DNA from: Phycisphaerae bacterium
GTDB taxonomy: Bacteria; Planctomycetota; Phycisphaerae; Phycisphaerales; SM1A02
Length of the DNA: 7,505 nucleotides
NCBI GenBank assembly: GCA_016873355.1
Contig: VGXK01000094.1
Coordinates: 1-7,505 of the forward strand
Direction: 5' to 3'
Part shown: positions 1 to 5,047 of the stretch, piece after piece
Layout of the letters: each line of letters opens with the position of its first letter
Numbering within the stretch: position 1 is the stretch's first letter
The notes under the pieces: generated by a model
The model's input: the letters and a program-made list of their open reading frames with translations, nothing else
Told to the model about the DNA's origin: nothing
Databases searched by the model: none
Translations under genes and position numbers: made by a program

Positions 1-89
1 CGCGGGGACGGCCCGGATGCTCGATTCGCTGCGCTCATGATTGCTTCGACCATGGGGACGACTGGCACCGTGGTTGCCTTCGCCGCCGC

Positions 90-2009
90 ATGGCAAGCAA
101 GATCATCGGCATCGACTTGGGCACCACGAACTCCTGCGTCGCGATCATGGAGGGCGGCCAGCCGAAGGTGCTCATCAACTCCTCCGGCAGTCGAACCACG
201 CCCAGCGTGGTCGGCTTCACGGACAAGGGCGAGCGGCTCGTGGGCCAGCCCGCCCGTCACCAGCAGGTGACGAACCCCAAGAACACGGTCTTCTCGATCA
301 AGCGCTTCATGGGCCGCCGACATTCGGAGGTCCAGAGCGAGGAGAAGCTCGTTCCCTACGAGATCGTCGGCGGGCCCGAGGAGCTCGTGAAGGTCTCGAT
401 CCGCGGCAAGCTCTACACGCCGCCTGAAATCAGCGCGATGATCCTCCAGGATCTGAAGAAGACCGCCGAGGACTACCTGGGCGAGAAGATCGATCGCGCG
501 GTCATCACCGTTCCGGCGTACTTCAACGACAGTCAGCGTCAGGCCACCAAGGACGCCGGCGAGATCGCCGGACTCAAGGTGGAGCGCATCATCAACGAGC
601 CGACGGCGGCGGCGCTCGCGTACGGCCTCGAGAAGAAGAAGAACGCGCGGATCGCGGTCTTCGATCTCGGCGGCGGAACCTTCGACATCTCCATCCTCGA
701 TGTCGGCGACGGCGTCTTCGAGGTGCTCTCGACGAACGGCGACGGTCACCTCGGCGGCGACGACTTCGACCAGCGTCTCATCGATCACCTGGCGGAGGAG
801 TTCCGCAAGAAGGAAGGCATCGACGTGCGCAAGGATGCAATGGCTCTCCAGCGCCTGAAGGAAGCGGCGGAGAAGGCCAAGATCGAACTCTCCACGCAGA
901 TGGAGACGACGGTCAATCTGCCGTTCATCACCGCCGATCAGCACGGACCGAAGCACCTCCAGGTGACGATCTCGCGCACCGTGTTCGAGCAGAAGTGCAA
1001 GGACCTCTTCGAGCGGCTGCGCGGCCCCTGCCAGCAGGCGCTGAAGGACGCGAAGCTCACGCCCAAGGACGTGAACGAAGTGGTCATGGTGGGCGGCTCG
1101 ATCCGGATTCCCAAGGTGCAGGAGATCGCCAGGGAGATCTTCCAGACGCAGGAGCTCGACAAGAGCATCAATCCCGACGAGGTCGTCGCGGTCGGCGCGG
1201 CGATCCAGGGGGCGGTACTCACGGGCGATGTGAAGGACGTGCTGCTGCTCGACGTGACCCCGCTGTCGCTGGGCATCGAGACGCTCGGCGGCGTCATGAC
1301 GAAGCTCATCGATCGCAACACGACGATTCCCGCCAGCAAGAAGGAAGTCTTCTCGACCGCGGCGGACAATCAGACCTCCGTGACCATCCATGTGCTCCAG
1401 GGCGAGCGCGAGTTCGCGCAGGACAACCGCACGCTGGGGCGCTTCGATCTCGCGGGGATCTCCGCGGCGCCGCGCGGCATTCCGCAGATCGAAGTCGAGT
1501 TCGCGATCGACGCGAACGGCATTCTCAACGTGACCGCCACCGACAAGGCCACCGGCAAGAAGCAGGAGATCAAGATCACCGGGTCGAGCGGCCTCTCGAA
1601 GGACGAAGTGGAGCGCATGCGCAAGGAGGCGGAGGCGAACGCCGCCGCGGACAAGGCGCGCCGCGAGCTCGTCGACCTCAAGAACCAGGCGGAGTCGGTC
1701 GCCTACCAGACTCGCAAGGCGCTCGAGGAGCTCGGCGCCAAGGTGCCGCAGGAGACTCGGGCGAAGGTGGAAGGCGCCGTCTCCAACCTGGAGAGCGCGC
1801 TCAAGGGCGACGACAAGGCCGCGATCAACGCGGCGATCAAGACGCTCACCGACGCCGCGAGCGAACTCGGCCGCGTCTCGAGCGCCGCAGGCACCGAGCC
1901 GGGAAGCGCCGGGCCGGGCGCCGGCGGCGGCGAATCCGGCTCCCAGCGCAAGTCCGGCGGCAAGGACGACGTCATCGACGCCGAGTTCGAGGTGAAGGAC
2001 GGCAACTGA
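90..2009 (+). CDS. dnaK: Molecular chaperone DnaK (Hsp70)
   Basis: ATP-dependent cytoplasmic Hsp70 chaperone that works with DnaJ and GrpE to bind and release unfolded polypeptides. The 639-aa product has the usual DnaK length and full domain order. The nucleotide-binding domain spans about 1-380, with phosphate motif GIDLGTTNSC at 7-16, NEPTAAALAYGL at 169-180 and DLGGGTFDIS at 192-201. The linker VLLLDVTPLSLGIET is at 384-398. The beta-sandwich substrate domain runs to about 500 and the helical lid to about 600. A Gly/Ser-rich tail ends in DDVIDAEFEVKDGN, close to the classic DnaK C-terminus. The ATG at 90 gives the standard N-terminus MASKIIGIDLG; no Shine-Dalgarno sequence precedes it. 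No CIRCE operator (TTAGCACTC-N9-GAGTGCTAA) or clear promoter is visible in the 89 upstream bases. One oddity: the third Hsp70 signature reads GGSIRIP, with Ile338 where Thr/Ser is usual. grpE and dnaJ are not in the window. Confidence 0.98.
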   Translation: MASKIIGIDLGTTNSCVAIMEGGQPKVLINSSGSRTTPSVVGFTDKGERLVGQPARHQQVTNPKNTVFSIKRFMGRRHSEVQSEEKLVPYEIVGGPEELVKVSIRGKLYTPPEISAMILQDLKKTAEDYLGEKIDRAVITVPAYFNDSQRQATKDAGEIAGLKVERIINEPTAAALAYGLEKKKNARIAVFDLGGGTFDISILDVGDGVFEVLSTNGDGHLGGDDFDQRLIDHLAEEFRKKEGIDVRKDAMALQRLKEAAEKAKIELSTQMETTVNLPFITADQHGPKHLQVTISRTVFEQKCKDLFERLRGPCQQALKDAKLTPKDVNEVVMVGGSIRIPKVQEIAREIFQTQELDKSINPDEVVAVGAAIQGAVLTGDVKDVLLLDVTPLSLGIETLGGVMTKLIDRNTTIPASKKEVFSTAADNQTSVTIHVLQGEREFAQDNRTLGRFDLAGISAAPRGIPQIEVEFAIDANGILNVTATDKATGKKQEIKITGSSGLSKDEVERMRKEAEANAAADKARRELVDLKNQAESVAYQTRKALEELGAKVPQETRAKVEGAVSNLESALKGDDKAAINAAIKTLTDAASELGRVSSAAGTEPGSAGPGAGGGESGSQRKSGGKDDVIDAEFEVKDGN

Positions 2010-2010
2010 G

Positions 2011-2044
2011 CGCTCCACCGGAGCGGGCGGCGTGCGGCCCGCTC
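2011..2044. terminator. Two overlapping hairpins between convergent genes (possible bidirectional terminator)
   Basis: Two perfect inverted repeats share bases and cannot form together. The first is CGCTCC (2011-2016), loop ACC, GGAGCG (2020-2025). The second is GAGCGGGC (2021-2028), an 8-nt loop, then GCCCGCTC (2037-2044). The second reaches into the stop codon of the minus-strand gene (2043-2045), and the first begins one base after the dnaK stop. They fill the whole convergent gap, so a terminator serving both directions is the natural reading. There is no T-tract on either side, so this is not a textbook intrinsic terminator; a 3'-end stabilising role is equally possible. Confidence 0.5.
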
Positions 2045-2999
2045 AGGCGACCCGTTCGAAGAGCGCCGCGAAGAGCGGCGGCCCCTTGCCGTGCGGATCG
2101 GCCCTGAGCATTCGCCAACGGCGAAGCTGGAGCTTCGTGCCCCGGGCCCACGCCCTCGTCTCCGCCTCCGTGAATCCGAGGTGCCGGTGACCCATCGTTC
2201 GCGCGAACGCGGCGCGATCGTGCTTCACCATGTCGACGACGAGCAGCCGGCCCTGCATCGCAAGCACGCGTGCGCACTCGCCGACCGCCTGCTCCGGATG
2301 CTCGAGGTGGTGCATCACGAGCATCACGACGGCAAGATCCGCCTCCCCCGCCTTGAGGGGAAGCGAATCGAGCGCTCCCTGCCGGAAGACGATGTTGCGA
2401 TGGCCCGCGAGCCGGCGTTTCGCGGCGTCGAGCATCGTCGGCTCGCGATCGACGGCGATCACGCGCCGCACGAGCGGCGCGAGATGCTCCGCGGCATCGC
2501 CGGTGCCGCAGCCGAGGTCCGCCACGGTCCACTGCGGATCGACGATCGACAGCAGCGCTTCGGCGGAGAACGCCGTACCGAAGAGTTCTCGCCGAAGCGA
2601 GTCCCACTCGCCGCCGACGCGTCCGAAGAAGGTGCGCGAATCGACGCGACGCTCGGCGAGCACGGAGGCAAGGCGCGCTTCGTCGGCGGCGAGCTGCATC
2701 GCATCGATCTGCTCGCGCGCCAGGCTCCAGAGAGCGGCGGCGCCGGCGGGAAGCGATTCCGGATCGAGTCGATAGAGGCCTGCGGTGCCCCGATTGCGTC
2801 GTGCGATCCAGCGGGCGTCGAGCAGCGCCTTCAGATGACGGCTCACGGTGCTCTGCGGAAGCTGGAGCACCTTGGCCATCTCGCCGACGCCGAGCTCGTC
2901 CTGCTCGAGAATGCGAAGCAGCCGGCGCCGCAGCGTGTCGCCCACGAGCGCGACCCACGCGCTCCACTTCGACGCCCCCGACTCCGTGCGCGACGCCAT
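2043..2999 (-). CDS. ArsR-type HTH regulator fused to a class I SAM-dependent methyltransferase
   Basis: 318-aa cytoplasmic protein with two domains. Residues about 11-80 form an ArsR-like winged helix: helix-turn-helix MAKVLQLPQSTVSRHLKALL at 41-60, then a wing region around ARRNRGTAGLYRL. Residues about 120-317 form a class I methyltransferase of the Methyltransf_11 type, with SAM-binding motif I DLGCGTGD at 161-168, AVDREPTML at 182-190, and VMLVMHHLEHPEQA at 225-238 as the motif II region. The only cysteines are C164 and C242, so the metal-sensing ArsR cysteine motif is absent and the ligand is more likely SAM/SAH or another small molecule (inference). ArsR-methyltransferase fusions are a known architecture, but this one's substrate cannot be read from sequence. 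The ATG at 2999 was chosen because it gives a compact HTH start and overlaps the upstream stop as TGATG; an upstream in-frame extension would lie inside the preceding gene. It is probably co-transcribed and translationally coupled with the TPR lipoprotein gene. Confidence 0.88.
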   Translation of the reverse strand: MASRTESGASKWSAWVALVGDTLRRRLLRILEQDELGVGEMAKVLQLPQSTVSRHLKALLDARWIARRNRGTAGLYRLDPESLPAGAAALWSLAREQIDAMQLAADEARLASVLAERRVDSRTFFGRVGGEWDSLRRELFGTAFSAEALLSIVDPQWTVADLGCGTGDAAEHLAPLVRRVIAVDREPTMLDAAKRRLAGHRNIVFRQGALDSLPLKAGEADLAVVMLVMHHLEHPEQAVGECARVLAMQGRLLVVDMVKHDRAAFARTMGHRHLGFTEAETRAWARGTKLQLRRWRMLRADPHGKGPPLFAALFERVA

Positions 3000-3691
3000 C
3001 AGACCCCCGGCGGCAGTGCGGTCGTTCCGTCGAACGGCACGCCGGCCTTCTGAAGCGCTGCCCGCACGCGCGGATCCTCGGCGTTCACGCCGTAGGCCTG
3101 TCGCAGCCGACGGACCGCTTCTTCCTGCGTGCCGTACCTCTCCTCGATCTGGCTGGCCACCCAGTAGCACTCGGTCGTGCGCCGGACGTCGAATCCGTCG
3201 TCGATCTCGATCGCGGCGCGGATCGACTGCACCGCCGTGTCCGGATCACCGACGCGGTCGGCCGCGGTGGCGAGCCGCACCCACGCTTCGCTCGAACGCA
3301 GCTGCGTGCCGGCGTTCCGCAGCAACTCGTAGAGCTTGGCCGAGTCCTTCTGCGCCGCGTAGCAGTCGGCGAGCGCGAAGATGATCTCGAGGTTCGTCGG
3401 CACGCGCGCGTTCGCGCGCTCGAACGCCCGCCGCGCGACCTCGAGATTGCCCAGTCCCATCTGGGCGCGGCCGTACTCGTACTCGACCTGCCACACGCCC
3501 GGCGTGGCGTCGACGATCGGCTGAAGCGCCGTGGCCGCGCTCTCGTAGTGGCCGTAGTCGTTGTCGTGGTGCGCTCGGGCGACGGTCGTTTCCACCGGCG
3601 GCACCGGGGTCTTGCAGCCCGCGATCGAACTCAGCGCTGCGGCAAGGACGGGCAGCGCACGGCCCGTGAATCGAATTCGTCCGAAGTTCAT
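2999..3691 (-). CDS. TPR-repeat lipoprotein
   Basis: 230-aa predicted lipoprotein. The N-terminus MNFGRIRFTGRALPVLAAAL is basic then hydrophobic, followed by lipobox IAGC (23-26), so cleavage before Cys26 and lipidation are expected. Lys27 at +2 does not match an inner-membrane retention signal of the Asp type. The mature part is helical with about four TPR-like units: about 68-101 (YEYGRAQMGLGNLEVARRAF), 102-134, 135-168 (RLATAADRVGDPDTAVQSI) and 171-205. The last residues are Gly/Pro rich. The reading frame is open further upstream, but the ATG at 3691 is chosen because it begins a clean signal peptide and has AAGGAG six bases before it. TPRs usually mediate protein contacts; the partner is unknown. 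The stop overlaps the start of the ArsR-methyltransferase gene. A divergent plus-strand gene starts 36 bp away. Confidence 0.87.
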   Translation of the reverse strand: MNFGRIRFTGRALPVLAAALSSIAGCKTPVPPVETTVARAHHDNDYGHYESAATALQPIVDATPGVWQVEYEYGRAQMGLGNLEVARRAFERANARVPTNLEIIFALADCYAAQKDSAKLYELLRNAGTQLRSSEAWVRLATAADRVGDPDTAVQSIRAAIEIDDGFDVRRTTECYWVASQIEERYGTQEEAVRRLRQAYGVNAEDPRVRAALQKAGVPFDGTTALPPGV

Positions 3692-3697
3692 CGCTGG

Positions 3698-3703
3698 CTC
3701 CTT
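3698..3703 (-). promoter_or_regulatory. Shine-Dalgarno site AAGGAG for the TPR lipoprotein
   Basis: On the minus strand the sequence reads GGAAGGAGCCAGCG followed by ATG, so AAGGAG lies six bases from the start codon. It decides the start at 3691 over further upstream in-frame starts. It stands out because dnaK, the 3728 gene and the DUF456 gene have no comparable site. Confidence 0.8.
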
Positions 3704-3727
3704 CCGTGGAGCGGCGATGATACCCGC

Positions 3728-4156
3728 ATGGCAGACGACTTCCGGCCCGCGGCGCTGCTGCGGCACACCCGCTCGGGAGCGGGCGATCACCTGGATCTGC
3801 TGCTGGCGCTGCGTGACCCCTCGTCGCCGGACGATCGATGCGCGGTCGGCTGGCGCTGCACGAGCGCAGTGCACTCGCTCCACCCGGGAGGGGTCGCGTC
3901 GCTCGAACCGACCTCGCTGCATCGCGCCTTCTACCTGTCGCTTGCCGACTCGTGCGAACTGGACGGCGGACGCGGCCGGGTGGAGCCGCTCTGCCGCGGA
4001 CGCTGGCGGCCGCAGGGCGCCTGCCGCGCGGAACTCGCCTGGAGTCCGCACGGCGCCCCGTGGGTCGTCTCGTTCTGCGGAAGGGACGGCCGGCCCGTCG
4101 ACCCCGCCGACGCCGGCTCGCTGTCGAGCGCCTCGCGCCTGGAACGGCTCACTTGA
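3728..4156 (+). CDS. Small LigD_N / 3'-phosphoesterase-like protein (divergent)
   Basis: 142-aa cytoplasmic protein that I match by pattern to the 3'-phosphoesterase domain found at the N-terminus of DNA ligase D (LigD_N type), which in planctomycetes also occurs as short stand-alone proteins. The visible match is LLRHT with His13, GDHLDLLLAL with His21-x-Asp23, then HRAFYL with His65, and GGRGRVEPLCRGRW at 80-93, corresponding to the family's H...HxD...HP/HR..Y...G..GxGxV...D.G.W layout. In LigD these His/Asp residues bind the catalytic metal and the enzyme trims 3' ends of DNA. Activity here is inferred, and the central segment is divergent. The ATG at 3728 begins the conserved part; no Shine-Dalgarno sequence is near. 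The gene sits between minus-strand genes: 36 bp from the lipoprotein start, with an 8-bp tail overlap with the DUF456 gene. No Ku, ligase or polymerase partner is in the window. Confidence 0.62.
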   Translation: MADDFRPAALLRHTRSGAGDHLDLLLALRDPSSPDDRCAVGWRCTSAVHSLHPGGVASLEPTSLHRAFYLSLADSCELDGGRGRVEPLCRGRWRPQGACRAELAWSPHGAPWVVSFCGRDGRPVDPADAGSLSSASRLERLT

Positions 4157-4691
4157 CGATCGCGGCGATCAGCAGCACCACCCAGATCGCCGCCGCGCAA
4201 GGAATCTTGGCGAGGATTCCGAGCACCTTGCCGATCGCGGCGCCGGTGGCGGGCTTGGCGGTGTCGCGCAGCGTGACGCCCTTGCGCGTGAGCTCGCCGA
4301 GCGCGGCCCCTGCCAGCGCGCCGATCGCCGCGCCGATCAGCGTGCCGACGAGCGGAATCAGGATCAGAATCGTGCCTGCGATTCCACCGATGAGGCCGCC
4401 GACGAGCGCCCCGATCGCTCCTCGTTTCGACGCCCCGCCGCGCCGGGCCCCTTCGGCGGCGGCAAGCAGTTCGACGACCTCGCCGAGCAGCGCGATTCCG
4501 GCACAGACGCCGATCGCGACCCAGCCGAAGAAGGGCTGACCGTCGCCCACTCGAGGCGCAAGGAGGAGGTCGGTCAGCGCGGCGATCGCAAGCATGATCC
4601 AGGCTCCCGGAAGCCCGATCGCCACCGCCAGCACGCAGGCGGCGCCCACGGCGGCGAAGACGATTCCGATGGTCACGCTCCAGACCGTCAC
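4149..4691 (-). CDS. DUF456 family membrane protein
   Basis: 180-aa integral inner-membrane protein of unknown function, recognised as DUF456. Hydrophobic segments lie at about 7-25, 29-45, 57-78, 92-132 (long, Gly/Ala-rich, probably two helices) and 164-179. Family hallmarks are visible: GLPGAW at 26-31, acidic E71 and E74 in the third segment, the polar turn GARRGGASKRG at 81-91, and the glycine-zipper-like stretch with ALVGGLIGG, LIPLVG and GAALGEL. The start is the GTG at 4691, the most upstream one possible because an in-frame TAG lies nine bases before it. A second GTG at codon 6 is an alternative, and neither has a Shine-Dalgarno sequence. Its 3' end overlaps the convergent small gene by 8 bp. 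Any promoter would lie in or next to the repeat cluster just upstream. Confidence 0.87.
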   Translation of the reverse strand: MTVWSVTIGIVFAAVGAACVLAVAIGLPGAWIMLAIAALTDLLLAPRVGDGQPFFGWVAIGVCAGIALLGEVVELLAAAEGARRGGASKRGAIGALVGGLIGGIAGTILILIPLVGTLIGAAIGALAGAALGELTRKGVTLRDTAKPATGAAIGKVLGILAKIPCAAAIWVVLLIAAIVK

Positions 4692-4710
4692 GGCGGCAGA
4701 CTACTTGGGC

Positions 4711-4724
4711 ATCCGTTGGCGGAT
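4711..4724. repeat. Small hairpin upstream of the DUF456 start
   Basis: ATCCG (4711-4715), loop TTGG, CGGAT (4720-4724): a perfect 5-bp inverted repeat whose right arm is the beginning of repeat A1. It lies about 20 bp before the GTG start of the DUF456 gene and would be in its leader RNA. It is short enough to be chance. Confidence 0.3.
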
Positions 4725-4798
4725 CTTCTAGAGCGGTTCCTCCTCATTCGTGGCGATCTGGCGGGCTGCGACATCGTGTGGCATCGTCGGGCTCCATC
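4718..4798 (+). repeat. Repeat unit A1 (81 bp)
   Basis: First copy of an 81-bp unit starting GGCGGATC, containing CTAGAGCGGTTCCTCC and ending CTCCATC. It differs from A2 at three positions by direct comparison (78 of 81 identical): T/C at base 9 of the unit, G/A in TCGTGGCG versus TCGTAGCG, and A/T in GACATCG versus GACTTCG. It is a diverged reverse complement of the B units. Confidence 0.95.
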
Positions 4799-4879
4799 GG
4801 CGGATCCTCTAGAGCGGTTCCTCCTCATTCGTAGCGATCTGGCGGGCTGCGACTTCGTGTGGCATCGTCGGGCTCCATC
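4799..4879 (+). repeat. Repeat unit A2 (81 bp)
   Basis: Second tandem copy of the A unit, directly abutting A1. The first 11 bases of a third copy (GGCGGATCCTC, 4880-4890) follow before the array switches to the inverted B units. Confidence 0.95.
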
Positions 4880-4900
4880 GGCGGATCCTCAAGATCCGCC
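4880..4900. repeat. Inverted repeat at the A/B junction
   Basis: GGCGGATC (4880-4887), loop CTCAA, GATCCGCC (4893-4900): a perfect 8-bp stem marking the centre of the larger A/B inverted arrangement. Further out, GTGTGGC of A2 can pair with GCCACAC of B1, so a long imperfect stem is possible in RNA or as a cruciform. Confidence 0.8.
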
Positions 4901-4970
4901 TGCTTCGCCCTCCTTGCCACACTCGTCTCGCCAACGCCAGCTCGCGACGCCTGAGTCGTCACCGCTCTAG
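4894..4970 (-). repeat. Repeat unit B1 (77 bp, inverted relative to A)
   Basis: Unit running from ATCCGCCTGCTTCGCC to CACCGCTCTAG. Read on the minus strand it begins CTAGAGCGGT and ends GGCGGAT, the same ends as unit A in phase. Aligned by hand with one 1-nt gap, about 48 of 78 columns match A, concentrated at both ends and at CTGGCG and GTGTGGCA. It differs from B2 at one position only. Confidence 0.93.
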
Positions 4971-5047
4971 ATCCGCCTGCTTCGCCCTCCTTGCCACACT
5001 CGTCTCGCCAACGCGAGCTCGCGACGCCTGAGTCGTCACCGCTCTAG
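4971..5047 (-). repeat. Repeat unit B2 (77 bp)
   Basis: Tandem copy of B1, 76 of 77 bases identical. The single C-to-G difference, in AACGCCAGC versus AACGCGAGC, completes a 12-base palindrome. Its outer end, read on the minus strand as CTAGAGCGG, contains the TAG stop codon of the large TPR gene, so the repeat starts in the last sense codon. Confidence 0.95.
5012..5023. repeat. 12-bp perfect palindrome inside B2
   Basis: CGCGAGCTCGCG is its own reverse complement. In B1 the same place reads CGCCAGCTCGCG and is broken by one base. It could be the tip of a hairpin or a fortuitous GC palindrome. Confidence 0.6.

Larger units (their letters stand above)
4692..5043. other. Gene-free stretch with an inverted cluster of 77-81 bp repeats
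   Basis: This 352-bp interval lies between two minus-strand genes. Nearly all of it consists of repeat units in the order A1, A2, then B1 and B2 in opposite orientation. Only about 26 bp next to the DUF456 start are not repeat. Along the plus strand one frame stays open through it and would give a 27-residue in-frame repeat, but I do not regard it as coding. No tRNA, clear promoter or T-tract terminator was seen. Confidence 0.85.

Noticed and set aside
1..89. Search for a CIRCE operator or heat-shock promoter before dnaK.
   Set aside because: No TTAGCACTC/GAGTGCTAA pair and no convincing -35/-10 pair; the visible leader is short, so control elements may lie outside the window.
2091..3053. 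A 320-codon plus-strand open frame opposite the ArsR-methyltransferase gene.
   Set aside because: The minus strand has clear HTH and SAM-binding motifs; the opposite frame is Arg/Glu/His-rich without recognisable motifs.
3713..3722. TATCAT on the minus strand as a -10 box for the lipoprotein gene.
   Set aside because: No matching -35 hexamer at 16-18 bp, and a single hexamer is too weak to report as a promoter.
3692..4051. N-terminal extension of the TPR lipoprotein to 4051.
   Set aside because: The extension is Arg-rich shadow sequence opposite the 3728 gene; the ATG at 3691 has a strong ribosome binding site and a lipoprotein signal peptide.
4802..4814. GGATCCTCTAGAG matches a common cloning-vector polylinker (BamHI-XbaI).
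   Set aside because: The match ends at 13 bases, the next bases are CGG rather than the polylinker continuation, A1 has a variant of it, and the surroundings are repeat units continuous with genomic genes. It is chance, not vector.
3717..4970. A long open frame on the plus strand passes antisense through the DUF456 gene and the repeats, giving a 27-residue in-frame repeat (LERFLLIR...).
   Set aside because: Composition is typical of a GC-rich shadow frame, it conflicts with two better supported genes, and all three differences between A1 and A2 change the amino acid (L/P, G/S, I/F), so there is no sign of coding constraint.
4692..5047. Repeat cluster as a CRISPR array.
   Set aside because: Units are 77-81 bp, directly abutting with no variable spacers, and change orientation midway.
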